From contig NZ_JAACFU010000003.1 of assembly GCF_029051725.1 (NCBI RefSeq), positions 186,001 to 250,000 of the forward strand: a stretch of 64,000 nt of DNA. Direction: 5' to 3'. The notes under the pieces were generated by a model, which made no database searches, was not told the origin of the DNA, and saw only the letters and a list, made by a program, of their open reading frames with translations. Shown piece after piece: positions 9,280 through 17,891 of this stretch. Position numbers and translations under genes: made by a program. Positions within the stretch are counted from its first letter, which is position 1; every line of letters starts with the position of its first letter. The DNA is from Bradyrhizobium sp. CSS354 (GTDB lineage Bacteria > Pseudomonadota > Alphaproteobacteria > Rhizobiales > Xanthobacteraceae).

Positions 9280-9552
9280 CTAAGCCGCGGCCGCCGACTG
9301 CAGCTGAGCCGAGACCATGCGCTCCAGCGTCTCGACGGACTGGAAGTTCTCCGGTGTGATCTCGGCCTGGGGAATCGTGAAGTCGAACTCGGCTTCAACG
9401 CCGAGCATCAGATTGACCATGTCCATCGAGGTCAGGCCGACGTCAACGAGCTTGGCCTGCGACGTGACCTCGGCGGAGAGCGAGTTCTGCGCGAGGATGC
9501 CCTTCACCAGCTTGATGATGCGATTGCGCAAATCGGTATCGAAAGCCTGCAT
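9280..9552 (-). CDS. Aminoacyl/acyl carrier protein
   Basis: A 90-residue acidic carrier protein. I chose the ATG at 9552 because the ACP fold begins there; the longer frame adds 29 unlikely residues. The phosphopantetheine attachment site is S42 in DVGLTSMDMV. Helix pattern and length match a stand-alone ACP/PCP. It is divergent from a gene set that includes a homologue of the Bradyrhizobium amino acid:[carrier protein] ligase. In described cases the ligase partner is a small carrier encoded nearby, so this is very probably the acceptor of glycine or another small amino acid. Whether the same transferase that modifies the fatty-acid ACP adds its phosphopantetheine is unknown. Confidence 0.9.
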   Translation of the reverse strand: MQAFDTDLRNRIIKLVKGILAQNSLSAEVTSQAKLVDVGLTSMDMVNLMLGVEAEFDFTIPQAEITPENFQSVETLERMVSAQLQSAAAA

Positions 9553-9909
9553 CGGTAAATTCCCATCTGTCGACAAAGGTCGGACCGGTTGCCGGCTACG
9601 ATGGGCACGGCAGGCCGATCCCGCAATGGACACCACCATTACTTCGCGTTTCTTAGTAAACGATGACTCAGATTGTCTGGATTTCTGGCTTCTTACAGAT
9701 CCCTAATGCGATCGCGGGAATCCGGACGATGCAAACAACCCGAACTTAACTGTTCGTTCGGAATTGGGCTTTGTTTACCCTCTATTTCATCGACGAATTT
9801 GAATTAAATCCGTAGCCTCATCTCATAAGCAAAGATGGTCGAAGGATCGCTCAAGCGGCATCGCGAATGATGCCGGCGATCCTGAACGGCAAACCGGAGG
9901 CGGACGAGT
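9553..9909. promoter_or_regulatory. Divergent intergenic region of the carrier-protein locus
   Basis: This 357-base stretch has no plausible gene. It separates the carrier protein from the divergent flavoprotein-ligase genes, so promoters for both should be here. The part from about 9650 to 9840 is clearly AT-richer than its surroundings and includes TTTGTTTACCC and an inverted repeat CGAAC-6-GTTCG at 9741-9756. A Shine-Dalgarno-like GGAGG lies just before the ATG at 9910. I cannot assign -35/-10 boxes with confidence. Confidence 0.45.
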
Positions 9910-11127
9910 ATGAACGTGCGTGAAGCAGTCCTCACTGTCGACGAGACGCAGACGAGCTTTCTCGAGCAGGGTCCCTCCCTCGTCGAACGCGCCGCTCGAA
10001 CCGCTGCCACGGCGGCTGCCGACGCAGAGGGGGTCGATCGCGATGCCCGCTTCCCCCACAAGGCCTTCGATGTCGCGCGTGAGCAGAAGCTGCTCGGCGT
10101 CATGATCCCGGCCGAGTTCGGCGGCTTCGGTGCCTCGATCCACGACGTCACCGACGTCTGCTACACGCTCGGACGGGCCTGCGCCTCCACGGCGATGATC
10201 TACGCCATGCACACGACAAAGGTCGCCTGCGTCGTCAGGCACGGCCACGGCATCCCCTGGATGGAAACCATGATGCGCCGGGTCGCGCGCGACCAGTGGC
10301 TGCTCGCCTCCTCCACCACCGAAGGCCAGAACGGCGGCAACATCCGCGCCAGCGCAGCCGCCGTCGACGTCGCAGGCGACACCGTCTCGCTGCTGCGCGA
10401 CGCCACCGTGATCTCCTACGGCGCCGAGGCCGACGGCCTCGTCACCATCGCCCGCCGCGCCACCGATGCTTCCGCGTCCGACCAGGTGCTGCTGGCGCTC
10501 GCCAGGGACGATTATTCGCTGAAGCGGACGCTGGGCTGGGAAACCCTCGGCATGCGCGGCACCTGCTCGACCGGTTTCGAGCTGAAGGTCGACTGCCCGA
10601 CCGACCGCGTCTTTCCGGAAGCCTACGACAAGATCCACGCCCAGACCATGACGCCGTTCGCGCATCTGTGCTGGTCCTCGGCCTGGGCGGGTATCGCTGC
10701 AGCCGCGGTCACACGTGCGCAGGCCTTCGTCCGCAAGGCGGCCCGCACCTCAGGCGGCCAGATGCCCCCGGCAGCCGCGCATTTCACCGCCGCCAAGATG
10801 TCGCTGGCCAAGCTGCGGGCGCTGATATCGGCCAATATCGACGCCTTTGCTCGCGCCGAGCACGACGAACGCGCGCTCGGCTCGCTCGACTTCCAGTCTT
10901 CGATCACGCTTCTGAAGGTGCAGGCCTCGGAGCTCGCGGTCGAGACCGTGATGCATGCGATGCGCACCGCAGGCCTTTCCGGCTACCGCAACGACGGTGA
11001 GTTCACCATGGGCCGCCATCTTCGCGACGTGCTGTCGTCGCCGATCATGATCAACAACGACCGCATTCTGGCCAATGCCGCGACGTCGACCCTGATGAGC
11101 GGCGTACCCTTGAGCCTTCACGACTGA
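9910..11127 (+). CDS. Acyl-CoA dehydrogenase-like flavoprotein of the carrier-protein locus
   Basis: A 405-residue protein with the acyl-CoA dehydrogenase fold: N-terminal helices with PAEFGGFGAS, a beta-domain with LLASSTTEGQNGG and GWETLGMRGTCSTGF, and a C-terminal helical domain with GLSGYRNDG and RHLRD. In ordinary members the catalytic Glu follows shortly in a YEGT-type motif. Here the matching stretch reads SPIMINNDRILANA and has no Glu, so the enzyme may use another base or act as a flavin-dependent monooxygenase, as some family members do. It sits 56 bases upstream of the amino acid:[carrier protein] ligase, so a carrier-bound aminoacyl group is an attractive substrate. This is inference. 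Start has GGAGG upstream. Confidence 0.85.
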   Translation: MNVREAVLTVDETQTSFLEQGPSLVERAARTAATAAADAEGVDRDARFPHKAFDVAREQKLLGVMIPAEFGGFGASIHDVTDVCYTLGRACASTAMIYAMHTTKVACVVRHGHGIPWMETMMRRVARDQWLLASSTTEGQNGGNIRASAAAVDVAGDTVSLLRDATVISYGAEADGLVTIARRATDASASDQVLLALARDDYSLKRTLGWETLGMRGTCSTGFELKVDCPTDRVFPEAYDKIHAQTMTPFAHLCWSSAWAGIAAAAVTRAQAFVRKAARTSGGQMPPAAAHFTAAKMSLAKLRALISANIDAFARAEHDERALGSLDFQSSITLLKVQASELAVETVMHAMRTAGLSGYRNDGEFTMGRHLRDVLSSPIMINNDRILANAATSTLMSGVPLSLHD

Positions 11128-11183
11128 CGTGCCTTCACGACTAGACCAACAAGAACAATTTTGAGATAGCAGGACATCGAACC

Positions 11184-12164
11184 ATGAACATTGCCGTCCT
11201 CCCCAATTCGCCCGAGATCGCCCCGCAAATCGCGGACCCGCTCGATCATCTCGCCGACAAGCTGTTCCACCCCATGGGCTCGGACGGCGTCTACGCCCGC
11301 ACCGCGCTTTACGAGGGCATCGTCGAGCGGCTCGCCGCACTGATCACGAGCCATCGTGAAGCCGGCACCGAGGTGATGCGATTCCCACCGGTGATGAGCC
11401 GTTCACAGCTCGAGAAGTCCGGCTACCTCAAGAGCTTTCCGAACCTGCTCGGCTGCGTCTGCGGCCTGCACGGCACCGAGCGCGAGATCAACGCCGCGGT
11501 CAGCCGCTTTGATGCCGGCGGCGACTGGACCAGCTCGCTCTCGCCGGCAGACCTCGTGCTGTCGCCGGCGGCCTGCTACCCCGTCTATCCGATCGCGGCG
11601 AGCCGCGGCCAGTTGCCGAAGGGTGGCCTGCGTTTCGACGTCGCCGCCGACTGCTTCCGCCGTGAACCGTCAAAACATCTCGACCGGCTGCAATCGTTCC
11701 GGATGCGGGAATATGTCTGCATCGGCAGCCCCGATGACGTCGCTGATTTCCGCGAGCGCTGGATGGTGCGCGCGCAAGCGATTGCGACCGATCTCGGTCT
11801 CAGCTTCCGCGTCGACTATGCCAGCGATCCGTTCTTCGGCCGCGTCGGTCAGATGAAGGCCGTGAGCCAGAAGCAGCAGCAGCTCAAGTTCGAACTGCTG
11901 ATCCCGCTGCGCTCGGAAGAGCAGCCGACCGCCTGCATGAGCTTCAATTATCACCGCGAGCATTTCGGCACGACCTGGGACATCCAGGACGCCAATGGCG
12001 AGCCGGCCCATACCGGCTGCGTCGCCTTCGGCATGGACCGCCTGGCCGTCGCCATGTTCCACACCCACGGCACCGACCCTTCCGCTTGGCCCGCCAAGGT
12101 GCGGGAGATCATGGGCCTGCAGCCGCAGATCGCGGCCGATGCCCACGGCGAAGGCTGGCGCTAA
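11184..12164 (+). CDS. Amino acid:[carrier protein] ligase (SerRS-like)
   Basis: A 326-residue class II aminoacyl-tRNA-synthetase-like protein without a tRNA-binding arm. The zinc ligands described for the Bradyrhizobium glycine:[carrier protein] ligase (Bll0957), Cys131, Glu176 and Cys279, are found at exactly these positions. Motif 2 is visible around CFRREPSKHLDRLQSFRMRE, and the motif 3-like segment reads GCVAFGMDRLAVAM. Such enzymes activate a small amino acid (glycine, sometimes alanine) with ATP and load it on the phosphopantetheine of a dedicated carrier protein in the cytosol. Upstream is a flavoprotein gene, downstream after 37 bases a GNAT-like gene, and the carrier is divergent. 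Function of the aminoacylated carrier is not known. Confidence 0.95.
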   Translation: MNIAVLPNSPEIAPQIADPLDHLADKLFHPMGSDGVYARTALYEGIVERLAALITSHREAGTEVMRFPPVMSRSQLEKSGYLKSFPNLLGCVCGLHGTEREINAAVSRFDAGGDWTSSLSPADLVLSPAACYPVYPIAASRGQLPKGGLRFDVAADCFRREPSKHLDRLQSFRMREYVCIGSPDDVADFRERWMVRAQAIATDLGLSFRVDYASDPFFGRVGQMKAVSQKQQQLKFELLIPLRSEEQPTACMSFNYHREHFGTTWDIQDANGEPAHTGCVAFGMDRLAVAMFHTHGTDPSAWPAKVREIMGLQPQIAADAHGEGWR

Positions 12165-12201
12165 CGGAACGAGGCCGGTCATTTCCACGGGAAAGACGAG
12201 C

Positions 12202-13077
12202 GTGATCCATACCAAGGTCCGATGCCGCGAGATCACCGAGTCCGACGTCGATGCGGTCGCGGACTTGCTGACGCGCGGCTTCGTCGGCCGCTCGCGCGGC
12301 TACTGGATTCAGGGACTGCGCCGGCAAGCCTTCCGGCCGGTACCGGACGGCTTCCCGCGCTTCGGCTACATGCTCGACAATGATGGTACGCCGGTCGGCG
12401 TGCTGCTGCTGATCTACACGGCGCGGAGGGACGGCGATGAGACCGCCATCCAGTGCAATTTGTCGAGCTGGTACGTCGATCCGGCCTACAGGAACTACGC
12501 CCCGCTCCTGACCAAGATCGCGCAGCGGCACAAGGACGTCACCTATCTCAACATCAGCCCGGCGCCGTGGACCTGGCCGATTATCGAGACGCAGGGCTTT
12601 CGCGCCTATTGCAGGGGGATATTCTTCTCGGTGCCTGCTCTGGCGCGGGTCCCGCGCTGGAGCAAGATCGAGGTCATCTCGCAGCACGCCAAAACGATCG
12701 ACGGGCTTTCCGATGCCGAGACTGATCTCTTGACGCGGCATGCGCGCTACAATTGCCTCAGCCTCGTCTGCCGCACGCCAAATGGAACGTTCCCCTTCAT
12801 CCTGCAACCGGTGCGCATCCGGCGTGGCATCATTGCGCCGCCCGCGATGAAGCTGATCTACTGCCGCAACGCGGCCGAATACACCGAATGCGCGGGCCGC
12901 ATCGGCCGGCTGCTGCTGCGGCTCGGCAAGATCGCGGTCGCCGTCGATTCCAACGGCCCGGTTCCCGGCCTCGTCGGCATCTACACCGAGCGTCGCGGCC
13001 GCAAATATTTCAAGGGCCCGCACCGGCCGCAGCTCGCCGACCTCACGGATACGGAACTCGTGCTGTATGGGCCGTAG
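12202..13077 (+). CDS. GNAT-like putative acyltransferase
   Basis: A 291-residue protein, apparently in one operon with the carrier-protein ligase (37 bases between). The start is GTG at 12202, the first plausible start after the ligase stop; the frame upstream overlaps the ligase in the wrong phase. The N-terminal half resembles a GNAT acyltransferase: REITESDVDAVADLL opening, a central GVLLLIYT strand, then SWYVDPAYRNYAPLL in the place of the acyl-CoA-binding loop, and ETQGFRAY. The C-terminal half is not recognised. Cytosolic by lack of signal or membrane segment. It could move an acyl or aminoacyl group to or from the carrier; no residue proves this. Confidence 0.7.
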   Translation: MIHTKVRCREITESDVDAVADLLTRGFVGRSRGYWIQGLRRQAFRPVPDGFPRFGYMLDNDGTPVGVLLLIYTARRDGDETAIQCNLSSWYVDPAYRNYAPLLTKIAQRHKDVTYLNISPAPWTWPIIETQGFRAYCRGIFFSVPALARVPRWSKIEVISQHAKTIDGLSDAETDLLTRHARYNCLSLVCRTPNGTFPFILQPVRIRRGIIAPPAMKLIYCRNAAEYTECAGRIGRLLLRLGKIAVAVDSNGPVPGLVGIYTERRGRKYFKGPHRPQLADLTDTELVLYGP

Positions 13078-13284
13078 TTCGTGTTTTGAACCAGATGTCA
13101 TGCGGGCCCAGCGCGCAATTACGCAGGCCGCCTTGCACTCCCCTCTGCATTCGACGCATTCCTGCATCTCCTGGTCACCCTCCGTAAACTACGGCGCTTA
13201 AGGGAATTTTCCCGCCTCTTCGTTAGCCTCGGCGACTGAATTACCTTGCGTTAGGTCTATTGCCCGCCGAGACCCCGCCGCCCC

Positions 13285-16152
13285 ATGACATCGATCCGCG
13301 ACAACGAGCTTGATGCACGCCGCGATCACGGCCCGAAGGCCCTGGTCGGGCTGAGCCAGCTTGCGCTCGACCACATGGAGCAAGGCGTCTGCGTCTACGA
13401 CGCCGGCAACCGGATCGTGCTGGTCAATCAGCGCTATCTCAGCCTGTTCAACATGTCGGCCGAGAAAGTGCGGGTCGGCACGAGCTACCGTGACGTGCTC
13501 GCCCACAGCGTGGCCCTCGGCAACATCCCCGCGGAAGAAGTCGACGTACTCTATGCCGCGCGCATGGCGCGGATCGCCGCCGGCCAGCCGTTCCGGACTC
13601 AACAGACGCTCGCGAGCGGCCTCGTCATGGCGCTCGAGTTAAAGCCGCTCCCCGGCGGCGGCTGGATGACGATCTGCGACGACGTCAGCCGCCTCGCCCG
13701 GGTCGAGGCGGAACTGCGCGTGCAGACCGAGCGCAGCCAGCACGCGCTCGCCAACATGTCGCACGGATTGATCATGTACGACGCCGACAGCCGCGTCGTC
13801 GTCTGCAACGATCGCTTCCTGAACCTCTACAATCTCGACCCTGACATCGTGAAGCCGGGCATCTCGCATTGCACGGTGATCGAACATTGGATGTTGCGCG
13901 GCAACCTGCCGGGCATGCCGGGCGAAGAATTCCACGGCACCAGACTGGAGGACGTGCGCACCAGGACGGCGAAAACCCTGCTGGTGATGCGCTATGACGG
14001 ACGGATGGTGCAGGCGATCTCCCGTTTCCTGCCCGACGGCGGCTGGGTGACCGTGCACGAAGACGTCACCGAGCGGCTGCAATACGAGGAGATGCTGCGG
14101 CAGCAGAACTTCATGCTCGATGCGGCGCTGGAGAACATGGCGCACGGGCTCGCCTTCTACGACAGCGACATGCGCCTGCGCGTCTGCAACACCACCTACC
14201 GGAAGATCTATCGGCTCTCGCCGGAGGAAGCCAAGCCGGGCACGCACCTCGGCGAACTGATCGAACGCTCGATGGCAAACGGCGCGTTCTCGTCCGAGTA
14301 CAGTCCGCAACAACTCCTGGAAGCCGCCAGTGCAAGGATTGCCGACCGCAACACCTCGCCGATACGCCGGCGGATGTCGAACGACACCACGATCTCGGTT
14401 CGCTATTGCGCCCTGGCCGAGGGTGGTTTTGTGGCCACCTACGAGGACATCACCGAGCGCGAGCACGCAGTCGAGGAGTTGAGCGAGCAGTATCGGCGCT
14501 TCGACGCGGCCCTGAACAACATGAGCCAGGGTCTGTGCATGCTCGATTCGAGCTTGCGCGTCATCGTCTGCAATCGGCGCTATATCGAGATGTACGGACT
14601 GTCGCCCGAATTGGTGAAGCCGGGCGTGTCGATGCGCGAGATCATGGAGCACAGCTGCGAGCTCGGCATCCATCCAAACACCACCGCCGCGCAGCTTTAT
14701 GCCGACTATGTCGAGAGGCTGCGCGAGGGTGAGCACACGCTGCACCGCTATTTGGGCGACGGCCGCATCATCAAGCTCAATCACAAGCGAATGGAGCATG
14801 GCGGCTGGGTCGTCACCTATGAGGACGTCACCGAGCGTCACAAGGCCCAGGCCCGCGTGGCGCACATGGCGCGGCACGATTCGCTCACCGACCTGCCCAA
14901 CCGCACACTGTTCCGCGAGAAGATGGGCGAGGGGCTGAACCAGGTCGCGATCGCCGGCGGCGCGATGGCCGTGCTGTGCTTCGACCTCGACAATTTCAAG
15001 ACCGTCAACGACCGCCTCGGCCACGCGGCCGGCGACCGGCTGTTGCGCTGGGTCGCGGCGCGGCTGAAGGAGAATGTCGGCGAGCACGACACCGTCGCGC
15101 GGCTCGGTGGCGACGAATTCGCGGTTCTCCAGCGCGGACCGCAGCCGCAATCGGCGGAAAGGCTCGCACGCCGCCTGGTGGAGATCATCGGTCACCCGCC
15201 GCCGCTGGAGAACCAGTCGATCCATGTCGGCGTCTCCGTCGGCATCGCAATCGCGCCCGATCACGGGCTCGATGCCGACGAGCTGATGAAATGCGCCGAC
15301 CTTGCGCTGTACCAGGCCAAGGCGAAGGGGCGCGGCGCTTATCGGCTGTTCGAGCCCCAAATGGAAGAAGAGGCTCGCAGCCGGCACGCGCTGGAGCGCG
15401 ATCTGCGCGGCGCACTCGAGGCCCGTGAATTCCACCTGGCGTTCCAGCCGCAGGTGCGGCTCGACACCACCGAACTTACCGGCTTCGAGGCGTTGCTGCG
15501 CTGGAAACATCCCACGCGTGGCCTCGTCTCGCCGGCCGAATTCATTCCCATCGCGGAAGAGAACGGGCTGATCGTTCCGATCGGAGAGTGGGTCCTGCGC
15601 ACGGCCTGCGCGACCGCCGCGACCTGGCCCGATCTCACCATCGCGGTGAATTTGTCGCCGGTGCAGTTCCGCTCGCGCGGGCTGGTGACAATGGTCACGA
15701 GCGCGCTTGCGGAGGCCGGCTTGCCACCGCATCGGCTCGAGCTCGAGGTCACGGAGACGGCGCTACTCGACGACAGCGAGGCGACGATCGGGATCCTGCA
15801 CCAGCTGCGCGCGTTAGGGGTGCGCGTCAGCCTCGACGATTTCGGCGTCGGCTATTCTTCTCTGAGCTATTTGCGCAAGTTTCCGTTCGACCGTATCAAG
15901 ATCGACCGCTCCTTTGTCGGCACGCTCGGCGAAAGCCCGGAGAGTGTGGCGATCGTCCGCACCATCGCCAGCCTCGGCTCGGTGCTCGGCGTCGAGACCA
16001 CGGCAGAAGGCGTGGAGACGATCGAACAGCTCGACTTCGTCCGCGAATGCGGCTGCACCGCCGTGCAGGGATATTATTTCGGCAAGCCCTCCCCGGCCGC
16101 GGAGGTCGGACGCATGATCGAGACGCTGAGCGCAGTCCGCCGCGTCGCGTAA
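13285..16152 (+). CDS. PAS(x4)-GGDEF-EAL c-di-GMP signalling protein
   Basis: A 955-residue cytosolic protein with no membrane segment. Four related PAS units of roughly 125-130 residues start near residues 25, 150, 270 and 400; each opens like ALxNMxxGLxxxD and contains VCNxRYxxxY. A diguanylate cyclase domain follows with RLGGDEF near residue 607, intact. An EAL domain starts near 735 (FEALLRWKHP), with NLSPVQF, EVTETALL, DDFGVGYSSL, KIDRSFV and TAEGVET all present, so phosphodiesterase activity is expected too. The net direction of c-di-GMP turnover cannot be told. The PAS array suggests a soluble cofactor or redox input. Monocistronic by spacing. Confidence 0.93.
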   Translation: MTSIRDNELDARRDHGPKALVGLSQLALDHMEQGVCVYDAGNRIVLVNQRYLSLFNMSAEKVRVGTSYRDVLAHSVALGNIPAEEVDVLYAARMARIAAGQPFRTQQTLASGLVMALELKPLPGGGWMTICDDVSRLARVEAELRVQTERSQHALANMSHGLIMYDADSRVVVCNDRFLNLYNLDPDIVKPGISHCTVIEHWMLRGNLPGMPGEEFHGTRLEDVRTRTAKTLLVMRYDGRMVQAISRFLPDGGWVTVHEDVTERLQYEEMLRQQNFMLDAALENMAHGLAFYDSDMRLRVCNTTYRKIYRLSPEEAKPGTHLGELIERSMANGAFSSEYSPQQLLEAASARIADRNTSPIRRRMSNDTTISVRYCALAEGGFVATYEDITEREHAVEELSEQYRRFDAALNNMSQGLCMLDSSLRVIVCNRRYIEMYGLSPELVKPGVSMREIMEHSCELGIHPNTTAAQLYADYVERLREGEHTLHRYLGDGRIIKLNHKRMEHGGWVVTYEDVTERHKAQARVAHMARHDSLTDLPNRTLFREKMGEGLNQVAIAGGAMAVLCFDLDNFKTVNDRLGHAAGDRLLRWVAARLKENVGEHDTVARLGGDEFAVLQRGPQPQSAERLARRLVEIIGHPPPLENQSIHVGVSVGIAIAPDHGLDADELMKCADLALYQAKAKGRGAYRLFEPQMEEEARSRHALERDLRGALEAREFHLAFQPQVRLDTTELTGFEALLRWKHPTRGLVSPAEFIPIAEENGLIVPIGEWVLRTACATAATWPDLTIAVNLSPVQFRSRGLVTMVTSALAEAGLPPHRLELEVTETALLDDSEATIGILHQLRALGVRVSLDDFGVGYSSLSYLRKFPFDRIKIDRSFVGTLGESPESVAIVRTIASLGSVLGVETTAEGVETIEQLDFVRECGCTAVQGYYFGKPSPAAEVGRMIETLSAVRRVA

Positions 16153-16344
16153 GGGCTCAGCCGAAGGCAAATTCCGTATCTCGGCACGCCTCCAAACGAC
16201 CAATTGTCGCACGTGCGCTTTTCGGCGGGATCACCGTATCGCGCCCTCGCAATGCGCTTTTCATCTCCCATGATTTCGGGGACAATCCCGTCATAACAAT
16301 GAGAAACGGCGGCCCGAACGTGGCCACTGCTTGGGAGGAGTTCG

Positions 16345-17319
16345 ATGTCGCGATACAGGCTGAAGACAATCGCCTTTGCCACCATGCATGTCGTGGGCGC
16401 GTTGCTCTCGACTGCCGCCGGTGCGCAGGACTATCCCACCAAACCGGTCACGCTGATCGTGCCATGGCCGGCCGGCGGATCGACCGACATCTCGATGCGC
16501 GCGATCGCCGACAGCGCCTCCAAGGTCCTGGGGCAACCGATCGTGATCGACAACAAGGCCGGCGGCGGCGGCACGGTTGGACCTGCCACCATGGCCGCGG
16601 CCGCGAGGCCGGACGGCTACACCATTTCACAGCTTCCGATCACCGTTTTCCGCCTGCCCCTGATGCAGGAGGTGTCGTGGGATCCGGCGAAGGACTTCAC
16701 CTATATCGTTCACCTCACCGGCTATACGTTCGGCGTAACCACCAGCGCGGAGTCGCAGTTCAAGTCCTGGAAGGACGTGGTCGAGTTCGCAAAGGCAAAT
16801 CCGGGCAAGGTGACCTACGCGACGCCGGGTACCGGCACCTCGCTTCATATCGGCATGGAGCAGATCGCCGCGATGTCCGGCATCAAGCTCACACAGGTGC
16901 CGTTCAAGGGCGGGGCGGAGACCAACGCCGCGGTACTCGGCCAGCACACCATGCTGCAGGCCGACTCCACCGGTTGGCGGCCCTTGGTCGACGCCGGCAA
17001 GCTGAAGCTTCTCATGGTGTGGACCGGCGCGCGATCACCGAACTATCCTGACGTGCCGACGCTGAAGGAACTCGGCTATCCCATGGTCTATGATTCCCCG
17101 TTCGGCATCGGAGGGCCCAAGGGCATGGATCCCAAGATCGTCGCCAAGCTGCACGATGCCTTCAAGAAGGCGGTCGAGGACCCCGCGGTAATCGCCACGC
17201 TCGCCAAATACGACATGGTGCCGAGCTACAAGAATACCGAGGACTACAAGAAGTTCGTCCTTGAGGTCACGGAGTCAGAGCGCAAGGTGATCGACACGCT
17301 CGGGCTTGCGAAGAAGTAG
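16345..17319 (+). CDS. tctC: Tripartite tricarboxylate transporter substrate-binding protein
   Basis: A 324-residue periplasmic binding protein of the Bug/TctC family. A Sec signal peptide ends near residue 28 (AAGAQ). The mature N-terminus has the family pattern DYPTKPVTLIVPWPAGGSTD, and NKAGGGGTVGP and the GTGTS segment are also typical. A strong Shine-Dalgarno GGGAGGAG lies at 16333-16340. It captures a carboxylate and delivers it to the TctB-TctA membrane pair encoded next. The substrate may be citrate, another di- or tricarboxylate, or an aromatic acid; the family is diverse and specificity cannot be read. Confidence 0.93.
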   Translation: MSRYRLKTIAFATMHVVGALLSTAAGAQDYPTKPVTLIVPWPAGGSTDISMRAIADSASKVLGQPIVIDNKAGGGGTVGPATMAAAARPDGYTISQLPITVFRLPLMQEVSWDPAKDFTYIVHLTGYTFGVTTSAESQFKSWKDVVEFAKANPGKVTYATPGTGTSLHIGMEQIAAMSGIKLTQVPFKGGAETNAAVLGQHTMLQADSTGWRPLVDAGKLKLLMVWTGARSPNYPDVPTLKELGYPMVYDSPFGIGGPKGMDPKIVAKLHDAFKKAVEDPAVIATLAKYDMVPSYKNTEDYKKFVLEVTESERKVIDTLGLAKK

Positions 17320-17401
17320 GATTGAGCCACTTCCGTGTCCCGGATCTGCAGCGCGCCGCTTCGCGCTGCGTAGCATCCGGAGCACGGCCGAGAGGGTATC
17401 G

Positions 17402-17887
17402 ATGAACGACCAAACCTCCGTCAAACTCCGTCTCAACAACTCCGAAATCTGGGGCGGCTTGATCGGGCTCGCGCTGGGCGGCTTCGTGATCTGGCAGGGC
17501 GTGAAGCTCAAGCTCGGCACCATCAATGACCCCGGCTCCGGCTACGTGCTGTTCTACACGGGCATCCTGATGTGCGTGTTCGCGGTCAGCATTATCATCT
17601 CGGCTATTGCGGAGGGCGGCCCGACGCTGGCCTCGCGCTGGGACAATGTGAGCTGGAGCAAGCCGCTTCTCGTCATCGTCTGCCTCACCGCGTTCTCCTT
17701 TGCTCTCGAGCCGCTGGGATTCCTGCTGTCGTCGATCCCGCTCATGCTGCTTTTGTTGCGCTTGATCGATCCCGTGCGCTGGACGCTGGCGATCCCAATC
17801 GCCGCGCTGGTGCCGCTCGGCATGTGGTGGGTACTCAAGCGGCTGCTGCTGATCCAGCTACCCTCGGGCCTGTTCGGGATCGGTTGA
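17402..17887 (+). CDS. tctB: Tripartite tricarboxylate transporter small membrane subunit
   Basis: A 161-residue integral membrane protein with about four membrane segments, of the TctB family. The start MNDQTS at 17402 is chosen over an upstream in-frame ATG at 17306 because the latter adds a basic, non-conserved extension overlapping the tctC end. IWGGLIGLALGGFVIWQG opens the first segment, and GSGYVLFYTGILM is typical. It lies 82 bases after tctC and 4 bases before tctA. It pairs with TctA in the inner membrane. Confidence 0.9.
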   Translation: MNDQTSVKLRLNNSEIWGGLIGLALGGFVIWQGVKLKLGTINDPGSGYVLFYTGILMCVFAVSIIISAIAEGGPTLASRWDNVSWSKPLLVIVCLTAFSFALEPLGFLLSSIPLMLLLLRLIDPVRWTLAIPIAALVPLGMWWVLKRLLLIQLPSGLFGIG

Positions 17888-17891
17888 TCGC

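Noticed and set aside
13639..15732. A 697-codon open frame on the minus strand inside the PAS-GGDEF-EAL gene
   Set aside because: It is the antisense shadow of a GC-rich gene. The translation shows low-complexity Arg/Gln/His/Ala-rich sequence and no domain.
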